Positions 32,080-41,398 of a stretch of 64,000 nt of DNA are shown here, one piece after another. The stretch's first letter is position 1. Each line of letters opens with the position of its first letter. The notes under the pieces are model-generated. The model searched no databases, was not told the DNA's origin, and worked only from the letters and a program-made list of their open reading frames with translations. The DNA comes from CALOCY01 sp942491975 (GTDB lineage Bacteria; Bacteroidota; Bacteroidia; Bacteroidales; Prolixibacteraceae): assembly GCA_942491975.1 (NCBI GenBank), contig CALOCY010000004.1:2790001-2854000 (forward strand), read 5' to 3'. The position numbers were made by a program, and so were the translations under genes.

Positions 32080-33666
32080 ATGAACAACGAAAAAACGAAT
32101 ATTGACCTTATTGGGAAATTTCTGATCAGGAAAAGGATGGAAAATGGCAGCGATGCTTTTCTATCAAAACAAACAGCTGATGATCTGGATATTGACGCTG
32201 TTTTTGATGCTATTGATAATACATCGTCAAGTATCGGACACCAGTATCTTTATTATAAATTGCATTGTAATGAAAGCGTGCAAGAGACCTTTGCAGAAAA
32301 TTTAGCAGACTTAAGACAGCTGGAAAAAGATAGCGAAACAACTAAATTGGTTCGTGAGAAGTTCAAATTGATTGACAATTATGAATCGTATTATTTAACC
32401 GATCTGTTCTGGGATAAAATTGAAAGCAAGAGGTGGATATTTAAAATAGGGCAATGGTTTTTAATACTCTTTCTGATACAGATAGTTATTGCTTGTTTTT
32501 ACTCTTCATGGATTCCTGTTGTAGCAATTAGCCTACTGTTAAACATTATTTTCTATGCAATAAGCAAACAAACCATATTGATCTATTTTTGGAGCTTAAA
32601 AGGATTGAAATGTTTTTTGAAAACCATTGATGCATTAAAGGACACAGCTGTCCCGCTTCCAAAATGCAACGCTCAAATAGCAAAATTAAACCAAGTAAAA
32701 GGCAGTATAATGCAATGGCTTCGTTTTGTGGAAATGGAGACAGGTTCTTCATCAATGGTTATTGATGAAATAACATCTTCAGCCCTGTCAATTGTCGAAT
32801 ACCTGAAGTTATTTTTTCTGGTTGAGTTTGTTGCATTAATCCGCATCTCAAAATTCATCAATAAGCATGCAGATCTTCTTAAGGATTCATTTGAAGCGAT
32901 TGGATATTTGGACTATCTTTTATCAATCATTGCATTACGGGAGAAACTGCCGGTGTGCTCCACGCCTGAATTTTCGATGCATTCAAATCAGCTCTGTTTA
33001 AAAAATGCCTGTCATCCGCTCATTGAAAATTGCATACCCAATGATATCATGTTAAACAACAACGCAATAGTCACCGGCCCCAATATGAGTGGTAAAACAA
33101 CACTGTTACGAACAATCGCGATCAACACGCTATTGGGGAAAAACATACTTACCTGTCTGGCAACAGAAGCAACAATTCCTTACACAAAAATAATTACCTC
33201 TGTCAATATTAAAGATAGCATATTAGAGGCCGAGAGCTATTACCTTGCCGAGGTAAAAAGAATGTACAAAATATTGAAGGCTTTAAAAAGTACCGGTTCA
33301 TCCCTGATCCTTATCGATGAAATTTTCTCAGGGACAAATGCATTGGAAAGGTATGCTGCAGGAAGTGCCATATTAGGCTATTTAAGTAAAAGAAATTGTC
33401 TGGTGGTTGTAACATCACATGATCAGGCCTTAATTAACCAACTCTCTGAAAATTATACAGTGCTTAATTTTGAAGTTGATTTCTCACAAGACAAAACAGC
33501 CTTTAACTACAAATTACAAGCAGGAAAAACAACCCAAAGCAATGCTATACGGCTGTTAAAAGACGAGCAATTCCCGGAAGAAATTGTTCTTGAAGCAGAA
33601 CAGTTCGCAGGGGACTATGTGAAAAATCAGATGGATATACTTTCCACAGCTTCTTTGAAACATTAA
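32080..33666 (+). CDS. MutS-like ATPase with transmembrane helices
   Basis: A 528-aa protein. The C-terminal half is a MutS domain-V ATPase: Walker A GPNMSGKTT (G333-T341), SYYLAEVKRMYKIL, Walker B LILIDEIFSGTNALERYAAG and the His-containing VVTSHDQAL. The N-terminal half lacks the mismatch-binding domain, and two hydrophobic helices lie at about 126-145 and 148-166 (FLILFLIQIVIACFY, WIPVVAISLLLNIIFYA). So it is a membrane-attached MutS-family ATPase, not a repair MutS. It starts 78 bp after the bacteriocin-like gene on the same strand and with the same AT-rich composition, which suggests a role in that cassette (immunity, export or toxin handling are all possible). Confidence 0.82.
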   Translation: MNNEKTNIDLIGKFLIRKRMENGSDAFLSKQTADDLDIDAVFDAIDNTSSSIGHQYLYYKLHCNESVQETFAENLADLRQLEKDSETTKLVREKFKLIDNYESYYLTDLFWDKIESKRWIFKIGQWFLILFLIQIVIACFYSSWIPVVAISLLLNIIFYAISKQTILIYFWSLKGLKCFLKTIDALKDTAVPLPKCNAQIAKLNQVKGSIMQWLRFVEMETGSSSMVIDEITSSALSIVEYLKLFFLVEFVALIRISKFINKHADLLKDSFEAIGYLDYLLSIIALREKLPVCSTPEFSMHSNQLCLKNACHPLIENCIPNDIMLNNNAIVTGPNMSGKTTLLRTIAINTLLGKNILTCLATEATIPYTKIITSVNIKDSILEAESYYLAEVKRMYKILKALKSTGSSLILIDEIFSGTNALERYAAGSAILGYLSKRNCLVVVTSHDQALINQLSENYTVLNFEVDFSQDKTAFNYKLQAGKTTQSNAIRLLKDEQFPEEIVLEAEQFAGDYVKNQMDILSTASLKH

Positions 33667-33687
33667 AATAAGTATCCCGACTACCCC

Positions 33688-33772
33688 GCCAAAGAAATTG
33701 TGGGTGGTTTTTCGCTAAAAAATGCTTCACTACTTTTTTATGAGAGTGGGCGACTTTAATATTGTACACTTA
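33688..33772 (+). pseudogene. Truncated second copy of the HTH gene end (direct repeat copy 2)
   Basis: Encodes AKEIVGGFSLKNASLLF, then YESGRL and a stop, about 88% identical in DNA to the end of the HTH gene. It has no start region, and its downstream side stops exactly at the left inverted repeat of the IS982-like element. It is a remnant of a second cassette of the same kind or of a duplication. Confidence 0.8.
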
Positions 33773-34798
33773 AACCCGTTGGCGGAGTTAGGATTATAAA
33801 AAAATGGTTTTAAAAAAGTTGTGCATATTATTGAAATTAAGCAATTTAAGGTTTCTGACTTTAAACTGCTTTTCTATGCACAACTTAAAGACAAATTTTG
33901 ATAAAATATTGAATATTTGCAAGTTACACAGCAAAGATTTGTTTGATATTGGTGGAAACGTTTGTAGGCCAGGCACAAAGCCAAGGTTTTCTGATTTAGA
34001 AGTAATTTCGTTGAGTCTTACTGCTGAAGCCTTAGGTATTGACAGTGAGAACCTATTGTTTGCAAAACTTAACACTGAATTCAAAGGACATTTTCCAAAC
34101 ATCATCTCCCGAAGGCAATACAATGATAGGAGAAAGTCCCTTTTCAAGGTTCAAAAAGAGCTCCAGTTAAGGCTTGCTAAGAAAATAGACGAATTTGAGG
34201 ATGTTTATACCGTTGACTCGAAGCCATTTCAGGTTTGCAGAATGGTAAGAAAAAACCGGTGTAAGATGGGGAAAGAGAAGTATTCTTCTTCGCCTGATAT
34301 TGGTTATTGTGCGACACAGGATGTTGGTATTACGGATATAAACTGCATGCAGTAGCAAGTTTTTCAGGGGTAATTCACTCGTTTGACTTAACTAAAGCTT
34401 CAGTTCATGATATTCATTATCTGAACGATGTATCCATAGATATGGCTGATTGTACTTTAATCGGTGACAGGGCATATTTGAGTAAAAAAGTACAACTGGA
34501 TTTATTTGAAACTTCAAATATTCAATTAGAAGTGCTAATGAGGAAAAACCAGCATGGTTATAAATTACAATTCCCTCTCTTTAAACGGCTAAGAAAAAGG
34601 ATTGAGACTGTTTTTTCTCAACTGGTTGACCAGTTTCAATTGGACAGAAACTATGCAAAACATACACAGGGATTGTTTACTAGGATACTTGCTAAAATAT
34701 CAGCACTTACAGTGCTACAGTATATCAACAAGTTCATTAACAATAAACCTATTGGACAAGTTAAGCATGCTCTAGCATATTAACTCCGCCAACGGGTT
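33773..34798 (+). mobile_element. IS982-like insertion sequence
   Basis: A 1026-bp element bounded by 18-bp perfect inverted repeats, AACCCGTTGGCGGAGTTA at 33773-33790 and its reverse complement at 34781-34798. It encodes one frameshifted transposase. No target-site duplication is visible (flanks TACACTTA and GATAAGAT), which suggests that a rearrangement followed insertion. The left end cuts the second copy of the HTH-gene tail. Confidence 0.85.
33876..34783 (+). pseudogene. IS982-family transposase, frameshifted
   Basis: The first frame runs from MHNLKTNFDKILNICKLHSK (33876) through RPGTKPRFSDLEVISLSLTA, a typical IS982 start, to a stop at 34355. The second frame, entered about 34320, continues YYGYKLHAVASFSGVIHSFD ... 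LIGDRAYLS ... LRKRIETVFSQLVDQF to the stop at 34783, inside the right inverted repeat. The IS982 consensus has a continuous GYCATQ-x-YYGYKLHAV, so a single-base shift near 34320-34335 broke the gene. No slippery heptamer is evident, so a decayed gene is more likely than programmed frameshifting. Confidence 0.85.
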
Positions 34799-34810
34799 GA
34801 TAAGATGATT

Positions 34811-34844
34811 AACTTTTCTAAAGTTTTGAAACTTTAGAAAAGTT
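34811..34844. terminator. Strong hairpin after the polyprenyl synthase gene
   Basis: AACTTTTCTAAAGTTT (34811-34826) and AAACTTTAGAAAAGTT (34829-34844) form a perfect 16-bp stem with a 2-nt gap. It lies between the IS right end and the 3' end of the leftward polyprenyl synthase gene, the natural place for that gene's terminator. Confidence 0.65.
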
Positions 34845-34859
34845 CGTTTAAGAATTTTC

Positions 34860-35849
34860 TTATTTTTCCCGCACCATCATCTTTTGGGCAATCTCCAACA
34901 ATCCTGCCTTTTTGCCTTTATCAACATCTACACAATCGAGTGCGTTAAGTGCATGCTGATAATAGTGCCCCATCTTTTTATCCGACAGCTCCCGTACCCC
35001 CAGTCGGTCATAAATGGCTTTTACGGCATCAATCTTCTCCTGCCAGTCGGTAACCGGTTTTGTCAGCCAATGGTTCAACTCCTCCTTTTGAACCCCTTGT
35101 GCACGGTTTAGGGCACTCAACAACAGGAACGTTTTTTTGTTGGCCACAATATCGCCGCCAATCTTTTTGCCAAATACACTGGTATCACCGTATACATCCA
35201 GAAAATCGTCCTGCAACTGAAAGGCAAGTCCCAGGTTTAAGGCAAAATCATACAACGCTTCACAATCGGGTGCAGGGGCATTGGCAACAAGGGCACCGGC
35301 TTTTGTGCTGCATGCCAGAAGTACTGCTGTCTTCAGGCGGATCATTTCAAGGTATTCACCTACCGACACATCATCGCACCCTTCAAACTCCATGTCGTAC
35401 TGCTGCCCTTTGCAAATATCCATCGCAGTAGAAGTAAACAACCGAAATAACTCCTGTAACCGGGGCGTGTCGGTACGAATAAGGTACTCATAAGCCATAA
35501 TCGACATCGCATCGCCCGAAAGGATGGCCGCATTCTCATTAAACCGGTGATGTACGGTTGGTCCTCCTCTTCGTATATTGGACTTGTCCATTACGTCATC
35601 GTGCAGCAGGGTAAAATTATGGAACACCTCAATAGCAAATGCTGCCGGTAATGCTTTTTCAATATCCGGTGCAAAAAGGTTATAACCCATCAATGTAAGG
35701 GCAGGACGTATGCGCTTACCCCCCATTTTCAAAGTATAAGTAATGGGAGAAAAAAGCCCCTCTGGTTTATGAGTGCCGATTTGCTCAACTTCTTTTTCGA
35801 CGAAGTTGTTTATGGTTTCGATGAGTTGTTTAAAAGAGTATACCGTCAT
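34860..35849 (-). CDS. Polyprenyl diphosphate synthase (trans-isoprenyl)
   Basis: An all-trans prenyl transferase that elongates allylic diphosphates with IPP, of the FPP/GGPP-type family. The first Asp-rich motif is LLHDDVMDKSNIRRGGPTVH (D87, D88, D91 counted from the upstream ATG), the second is QLQDDFLDVYGD; GGKRIRPAL and GDIVANKKTFLL are also typical. The start MTVYSFKQLIETIN at 35849 is preferred to the ATG at 35858. Bulky Phe and His residues before the first motif (EVFHNFTLLHDD) are consistent with a short-to-medium chain product, but chain length cannot be read reliably. Confidence 0.92.
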   Translation of the reverse strand: MTVYSFKQLIETINNFVEKEVEQIGTHKPEGLFSPITYTLKMGGKRIRPALTLMGYNLFAPDIEKALPAAFAIEVFHNFTLLHDDVMDKSNIRRGGPTVHHRFNENAAILSGDAMSIMAYEYLIRTDTPRLQELFRLFTSTAMDICKGQQYDMEFEGCDDVSVGEYLEMIRLKTAVLLACSTKAGALVANAPAPDCEALYDFALNLGLAFQLQDDFLDVYGDTSVFGKKIGGDIVANKKTFLLLSALNRAQGVQKEELNHWLTKPVTDWQEKIDAVKAIYDRLGVRELSDKKMGHYYQHALNALDCVDVDKGKKAGLLEIAQKMMVREK

Positions 35850-35892
35850 AAGAATCAAGATTCAAGAAGCCGGTGACAAAACATTGATTCTG

Positions 35893-38316
35893 TTAACTTC
35901 CGTTACTTCTGTTTTTCATTTCTAATTGTTCATTGTTGCTGCTAATCTCAAGCGACTCAAAATCAATATCCTCCTCTTCGTTGTAAATATCAAGCAACGG
36001 CTCTTTAAATTGTTTATTGGTAATGATACGTTCAAGTCCCAACAGCAACGATGGCAACAGCATCAGGTTCGACATCAATGCCACCAGCAGGGTCAGTGAA
36101 ACCAATATGCCCATAGCTACCGTCCCACCAAAACTCGACATGCTGAATATGCCAAAACCGAAAAAGAGTACGGTAGAGGTGTACATCATACTCACCCCGG
36201 TCTCCCGCAATGCCAGCAATACCGATTTCCCAATGTCCCATTTATTGACCGATAACTCCTGCCGGTATTTAGCCAAAAAGTGAATGGTATTATCCACCGA
36301 AATGCCAAATGCCACACTAAATATCAGTATGGTTGAAGCCTTGATGGGTATCCCGGCAAATCCCATAATCCCGGCAGTAAAAAGCAACGGCAATATATTG
36401 GGTACCAGTGACATCATCACCATCCGCCACGAGTAAAACATGACCGACATAAACAGCGAAATCAGGAAAATAGCGAGTGCCAGCGACATAAACAGGTTTC
36501 TCATCAAATATTTAGTACCCTTAAAAAAGATAACACTTGACCCTGTAACAGTGGTATCGTAATGTTCCCCGGGAAACACATCATTGACCTCGGCAATAAA
36601 CTGCTGGTAAAGACTATCCATCCGAATGGTGCCCACATCTTTCATGAAAATGCTAAAGCGGGTCACCTGACGTGCGGAATCAACATAGGCATGCAGCATT
36701 TGTGTATTGTCCTCATTGCCTTTAGTGGCATACGAAAGGATAAAATTCTTTTCGGGATTGCTCGGAAGTTTATAAAACTTCGGATTTCCGTTGTAGTAAG
36801 CCTGTTTGGCTGTTTTTACCAGCTTGGCCAATGAAATACCCTGCGAAAGCTCGTCGTACGACGACAGCTTGCAATCCAATTGATCAAGCTTTTTCAATGT
36901 AACCAAATTAAGCACACCGTTTAGTTCCCGGGTATCAATCATAATCTCCAACGGCATCAGCCCGCCAAAATTTTGCTCAAAAAACTTAAGATCAACATAA
37001 ATGGGGTCGCTCTCCGGAATATCGTCAACCATATAACCACTACTGCGAATAAGCGACATGCCATAAATACTCAACCCCAGTATAGCAATAGCCATAACGT
37101 ACACCACCTTGCGGTAGTTAATGGTAATCGTGGTGAGTTTATTGATCGCCTTTCCTATATTTTTATTTTCAAGGTGACGTACATGACGTGGTCTCGGAGG
37201 TTTTAAGTAGCTAAAAAAAATGGGAATAAGTAATAGTGACAATACAAATAATCCCATGATGTTGAGCGATGTAATAATTCCAAATTGTTGTAGAATAGCA
37301 CTGCTGGTAATGGTAAATGTGGCAAAGCCCGATGCGGTGGTCAAATTGGTCAGGAAAATAGCATTTCCTACCTTCATAATCACCCGTTGCAACGCTTTTG
37401 CCTTATTACCATGCTTTACAAATTCCTGATGATACTTATTAAGCAAAAAGATACTGTTGGGAATCCCGATGACAATAATCAACGGCGGAACCATTCCTGT
37501 CAACAGTGTTATCTTATAGCCGAACAATGCCATCATGCCTACCGACCATATTACCCCGATCAATACAATTAATGAAGGGAAAAGTACCGCTTTAAACGAC
37601 CGGAAGAACAGGAACAGGATGACAATACATATCCCCATGGCCAAAAAGATGAACATGAACAATTCGTTCTTAATCTTTATTGAAGTGACCACACGAATAT
37701 AGGGAAGCCCTGAAAAGTGCAGTTTCAGGTCGTTCTGCTCGGCAAAATCGAGGCAGGTTTTTTCAATATTGCCCACCAGGGCTTCCCGCTCTTTCGACTT
37801 CATCTTATCTTTGTTGACCGTAATGGCCAACAGGTAAGCGTTGGTAGTATCGTTGTAAAGGTATCCCCCGTAAATGGGGATGGTTTTAAACAGGGCAACC
37901 AGACTGTCAAGTTGTGCCTGGTTATCAATGTGCCCGGGAAATATTTTTTCTACCTCAAATTTTTTTTCGGCCTTGTTTTTTTTGAGCTGATAGGCATTGG
38001 AAACAGAAAGCAGGTTTTCCACACCCTCTATCTCCGACAGATTATGGCAAAGGGTTGTCCAGTTATTAAAGTTGTTGGCAGTAAAAAAATGCTCATCTTT
38101 AAGCCCGACAACAATAATATTGCCTTCTTCACCAAATGTGTCACGAAACTTCTGATACTCTTGCGAAGCCGGGTCTTTTTGAGGAAGTAGCGGGGCATAC
38201 TCATACGACATCTCTACAAACTGTGCCTGATACCCCATAAAAATGGTAATCACACCCACCATTATAAGCAGAAATGTTCTGTTCCACAGTATCAACCTGG
38301 CTAACTTTGCCCACAT
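35893..38316 (-). CDS. RND-superfamily permease (MMPL type)
   Basis: An 807-aa inner-membrane transporter with two repeats, each made of one helix, a large periplasmic loop and five clustered helices (about residues 13-30 and 215-375; 400-420 and 620-770). The sterol-sensing/MMPL hallmarks are present, such as GMVPPLIIVIGIPNSIFLLN in the first bundle and FSVAFGISVDNTIHFLAKYR in the second. This architecture is shared with MMPL and HpnN-type lipid exporters rather than drug-efflux AcrB types. No adaptor gene adjoins. It lies 35 bp upstream of the polyprenyl synthase on the same strand, so cotranscription is likely. The substrate is unknown; a lipid is plausible. Confidence 0.88.
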   Translation of the reverse strand: MWAKLARLILWNRTFLLIMVGVITIFMGYQAQFVEMSYEYAPLLPQKDPASQEYQKFRDTFGEEGNIIVVGLKDEHFFTANNFNNWTTLCHNLSEIEGVENLLSVSNAYQLKKNKAEKKFEVEKIFPGHIDNQAQLDSLVALFKTIPIYGGYLYNDTTNAYLLAITVNKDKMKSKEREALVGNIEKTCLDFAEQNDLKLHFSGLPYIRVVTSIKIKNELFMFIFLAMGICIVILFLFFRSFKAVLFPSLIVLIGVIWSVGMMALFGYKITLLTGMVPPLIIVIGIPNSIFLLNKYHQEFVKHGNKAKALQRVIMKVGNAIFLTNLTTASGFATFTITSSAILQQFGIITSLNIMGLFVLSLLLIPIFFSYLKPPRPRHVRHLENKNIGKAINKLTTITINYRKVVYVMAIAILGLSIYGMSLIRSSGYMVDDIPESDPIYVDLKFFEQNFGGLMPLEIMIDTRELNGVLNLVTLKKLDQLDCKLSSYDELSQGISLAKLVKTAKQAYYNGNPKFYKLPSNPEKNFILSYATKGNEDNTQMLHAYVDSARQVTRFSIFMKDVGTIRMDSLYQQFIAEVNDVFPGEHYDTTVTGSSVIFFKGTKYLMRNLFMSLALAIFLISLFMSVMFYSWRMVMMSLVPNILPLLFTAGIMGFAGIPIKASTILIFSVAFGISVDNTIHFLAKYRQELSVNKWDIGKSVLLALRETGVSMMYTSTVLFFGFGIFSMSSFGGTVAMGILVSLTLLVALMSNLMLLPSLLLGLERIITNKQFKEPLLDIYNEEEDIDFESLEISSNNEQLEMKNRSNGS

Positions 38317-38463
38317 AAAAATGTTCTCAATTTTTTAATAACGGCTACGTTTTCAGGGCGAAAGTAATTATAATCAGCATGAATAGCAAAACACTGTTTA
38401 AATGAAATTAACAGGATATGGATATTTTTTTTCATGGCAAAAATTTTAAACGGATGAAAGAAT

Positions 38464-38471
38464 TATATTTG
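38464..38471 (+). promoter_or_regulatory. -7 promoter box for the Na/Pi cotransporter gene
   Basis: TATATTTG matches the TAnnTTTG consensus exactly, with a T-rich -33 zone about 19 bp upstream. It lies 42 bp before the start codon at 38513. Confidence 0.6.
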
Positions 38472-38512
38472 TTGAAATAATCTATTAAAACATCTGAGAG
38501 AAACGGTTAGCC

Positions 38513-40189
38513 ATGAATTACGGTTTTTTTGATTTTCTTACCCTGGTGGGGGCATTGGGAATGTTCCTTTTCGGGATGAAATTGATGAGTGAATCGCTGC
38601 AAAAAGTTGCGGGAAACCGGATGCACACCATCCTTTCATCAATGACCTCAAACCGGTTTAAGGGGGTACTTACCGGGGTACTGATCACGGCACTTGTCCA
38701 ATCATCATCGGCTACAACCGTAATGGTGGTGAGTTTTGTAAACGCCGGGCTGCTCTCGTTAATACAATCGATAGGCGTAATCATGGGGGCCAATATTGGC
38801 ACCACGGTTACGGCATGGCTCATCTCGATACTGGGGTTTAAAGTAAGCATAAGTGCCATCTCACTTCCATTAATCGGGTTGGCCCTTCCGGTACTCTTCT
38901 CAAAAAACCGTACATACAAATCGTGGGGAGAACTGGTCATGGGCTTTGCCCTGCTGTTTATCGGGCTTGATTTTCTGAAAGGGGCAGTACCCGATATTAG
39001 CAGCTCTCCTGAGATACTGGAATTTTGCAGGGAATATGCATCTTACGGATATGGTTCGTACCTGCTGTTCCTGGTGTTGGGTACGGTGTTAACGGTGGTC
39101 ATTCAATCATCGAGTGCAACAATGGCACTTACCCTGGTGATGTGCAACAGTGGCTGGATTGGTTTCGATGCAGCGGCAGCGATGGTGCTTGGTGAAAATA
39201 TCGGGACCACAATCACTGCCAATATAGCTGCTTCAGTGGCCAATATCAATGCCAAACGTGCTGCCCGGGCACACTTTATATTTAACCTTTTCGGTGTGAT
39301 CTGGGTACTGAGTATCCTTCCGCTGTTTTTAAAAGGAATAACCTGGGCCAGTATTGAATTTGGTGCAGGGGACCCGTATGCGAAAATTAGTGCCCTTCCT
39401 GTTTCACTCTCTATTTTTCACACTGTATTCAACATCCTCAATACACTTATATTGATCGGGCTTGCACAGTTTATTGCCCGCACGGTTGAACGGATGGTTG
39501 TGTCCAAAGAGGCTGATGATGAAGAGCTTAGCTTAAAATATATAAAAACAGGATTGTTATCGACACCGGAAGCATCGCTTTATCAGGCTAAACAGGAGAT
39601 TATTGTTTTTGCCGAAATCTCCGGAAAAATGTTTCACCGGGTAACCAAACTTTTTGATGAAAAAAATAAGAAGAAATGGCATAAGCAGGTCGATAAGATC
39701 AAACAACGGGAAGAGCATTGCGACAGTATGGAGATTGAAATTGCCAATTACCTTACCAAAGTAAGTGAAGGAAGGTTAAGTGAGAAAAACTCGCAGCAAC
39801 TCCGGGGCATGTTCAAAATGATTGATGATATTGAAAGCATTGCTGATTCGTGCATGAACCTGGCCAAAGCCATCGAACGTAAAAAAGAGGGGAAAATGAA
39901 ATTTCCCGAAGAGGTACAGAACAACCTGCACATTATGTTTGGCCTTGTGAATGATGCATTAGGCATTATGTCTGTAAACCTGAAGATGGATAAAGTGGTT
40001 TCGGTTGATGTGGCCATGGAGAAAGAGCGTGAAATCAATAATTTCCGTGATATCCTCAAAGGCGAACACCTGAGCAACATTGAGAAAGGCCTGTATAACT
40101 ACTCTGCCGGAATTATCTATAACGATATCTTCTCGGAATGTGAAAAACTGGCCGATTATGTCATCAATGTTACCGAAGCGTTGAAGTGA
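38513..40189 (+). CDS. Na/Pi cotransporter family protein with PhoU-like tail
   Basis: A 558-aa membrane protein of the NptA/YjbB family, importing or exporting phosphate coupled to sodium. It carries the two inverted QSSSAT repeats (ALVQSSSATTVMVVSFVNAG and VIQSSSATMALTLVMCNSG) and eight or so helices up to about residue 330. The C-terminal 200 residues form a PhoU-like helical domain (EHCDSMEIEIANYLTKVSEG, MFKMIDDIESIADSCMNLA). It is a single-gene unit with its own promoter. Confidence 0.95.
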   Translation: MNYGFFDFLTLVGALGMFLFGMKLMSESLQKVAGNRMHTILSSMTSNRFKGVLTGVLITALVQSSSATTVMVVSFVNAGLLSLIQSIGVIMGANIGTTVTAWLISILGFKVSISAISLPLIGLALPVLFSKNRTYKSWGELVMGFALLFIGLDFLKGAVPDISSSPEILEFCREYASYGYGSYLLFLVLGTVLTVVIQSSSATMALTLVMCNSGWIGFDAAAAMVLGENIGTTITANIAASVANINAKRAARAHFIFNLFGVIWVLSILPLFLKGITWASIEFGAGDPYAKISALPVSLSIFHTVFNILNTLILIGLAQFIARTVERMVVSKEADDEELSLKYIKTGLLSTPEASLYQAKQEIIVFAEISGKMFHRVTKLFDEKNKKKWHKQVDKIKQREEHCDSMEIEIANYLTKVSEGRLSEKNSQQLRGMFKMIDDIESIADSCMNLAKAIERKKEGKMKFPEEVQNNLHIMFGLVNDALGIMSVNLKMDKVVSVDVAMEKEREINNFRDILKGEHLSNIEKGLYNYSAGIIYNDIFSECEKLADYVINVTEALK

Positions 40190-40200
40190 TATTTAATACG

Positions 40201-40208
40201 TACTTTTG
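40201..40208 (+). promoter_or_regulatory. -7 promoter box for the DEAD-box helicase gene
   Basis: TACTTTTG (40201-40208) matches TAnnTTTG exactly, with a TTG -33 core at 40181-40183. It lies 24 bp before the TTG start at 40232, which supports that start. Confidence 0.6.
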
Positions 40209-40231
40209 CAGATACACTAAAAACAACTGTT

Positions 40232-41353
40232 TTGGGAAATTTCGAAGAACTGGGGGTCAGCAAAAACTTTGTTAAGGGGTTAAACGATCTTAATATTATC
40301 ACACCTACCGAGATACAAAGCAAGGTTATACCGCTATTGCTGAATACCACTACCGACCTTGTCGGGCAGGCCCAAACAGGCACCGGAAAAACGGCTGCTT
40401 ACGGCTTACCGTTGCTTCACCGGATAAACCCCGGCCGAAAAGTGGTTCAGGGGCTTATACTTTGTCCTACCCGGGAGCTGGGGCAGCAAATAGCCAAACA
40501 GCTGTTTAAATTTACCAAATACACCGATAAAATTTTTACCGAAGCGGTATATGGGGGCACCCGGATAGAGCAGCAAATAAGTGCCTTAAAACGCCCTACC
40601 CACATTGTGGTTGCCACACCGGGCCGGTTGATTGACCTGGTAAAAAGAAAAGCTGTAGACCTGGGCCATGTAAAAACCGTGATCTTGGATGAAGCAGACG
40701 AAATGTTAAGCATGGGATTTAAAAAGGAGCTGGACGAAATATTAGCTTTTACATCTTCAGCCGAAAACAAATGGCTTTTTTCGGCCACAATTCCCCACGG
40801 CATAAAACAGATTGTAAACCAACACATGTCGCCCGATGCACACCGGATAGAGGTAAGTGGCAAAAATGTGGTCAACAAAAATATAGAACATCAATACCTT
40901 ATCTGTGACGAACACGAGAAATTTCTCGTGCTGATGCAGTTCCTAAAATCGGAAAAGGGCAACCGGGGGCTGGTATTCTGCAAAACCAAAGCTGCCACGC
41001 AGAAACTGGCCAAGCAACTTATAGCTAAAAATGTAGCTGCCGATGCCATTCATGGCGACCTGTTACAAAAAGAGCGGGATAAAGTGATGCGGGCGTTTAA
41101 AAACGAAAAATTACAACTGCTTGTGGCCACTGATATTGCCGCCAGGGGCCTCGACATAAAAGAACTCTCGTTTGTGGTACACTACCAACTGCCCGACAAA
41201 GATGAGTACTATACCCACCGGAGCGGAAGGACTGCCCGGGCAGGGGAAGAGGGTATTTCGCTGTGCCTCGTGACTACATTTGAACTGAAACAATTGCGCT
41301 ATTTCGAAAAAGTGTTGGGCATTGGGTTTAATCAAATCAGGCAAGTGAAATAA
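40232..41353 (+). CDS. DEAD-box RNA helicase
   Basis: A 373-aa ATP-dependent RNA helicase from a TTG start at 40232 (GNFEELGVSKNFVKGLNDLN). All core motifs are present: Q motif TPTEIQSKVIP, I AQTGTGKT, Ia PTRELGQQ, Ib TPGRL, II DEAD, III SAT, IV GLVFCKTK, V ATDIAARGLDI and VI HRSGRTARAG. It ends soon after motif VI, without the basic tail found in RhlE/DeaD types, so it is a minimal core helicase. It probably acts in RNA decay or ribosome assembly; the specific role is unknown. Confidence 0.94.
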   Translation: MGNFEELGVSKNFVKGLNDLNIITPTEIQSKVIPLLLNTTTDLVGQAQTGTGKTAAYGLPLLHRINPGRKVVQGLILCPTRELGQQIAKQLFKFTKYTDKIFTEAVYGGTRIEQQISALKRPTHIVVATPGRLIDLVKRKAVDLGHVKTVILDEADEMLSMGFKKELDEILAFTSSAENKWLFSATIPHGIKQIVNQHMSPDAHRIEVSGKNVVNKNIEHQYLICDEHEKFLVLMQFLKSEKGNRGLVFCKTKAATQKLAKQLIAKNVAADAIHGDLLQKERDKVMRAFKNEKLQLLVATDIAARGLDIKELSFVVHYQLPDKDEYYTHRSGRTARAGEEGISLCLVTTFELKQLRYFEKVLGIGFNQIRQVK

Positions 41354-41398
41354 TAAGTATTCTCCAATATTTTATTATAATTATTAGCGCTAATTAAA

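Noticed and set aside
34320..34335. Programmed frameshift in the IS982 transposase
   Set aside because: No slippery heptamer or downstream structure is evident and the family normally has one continuous ORF; decay is simpler.
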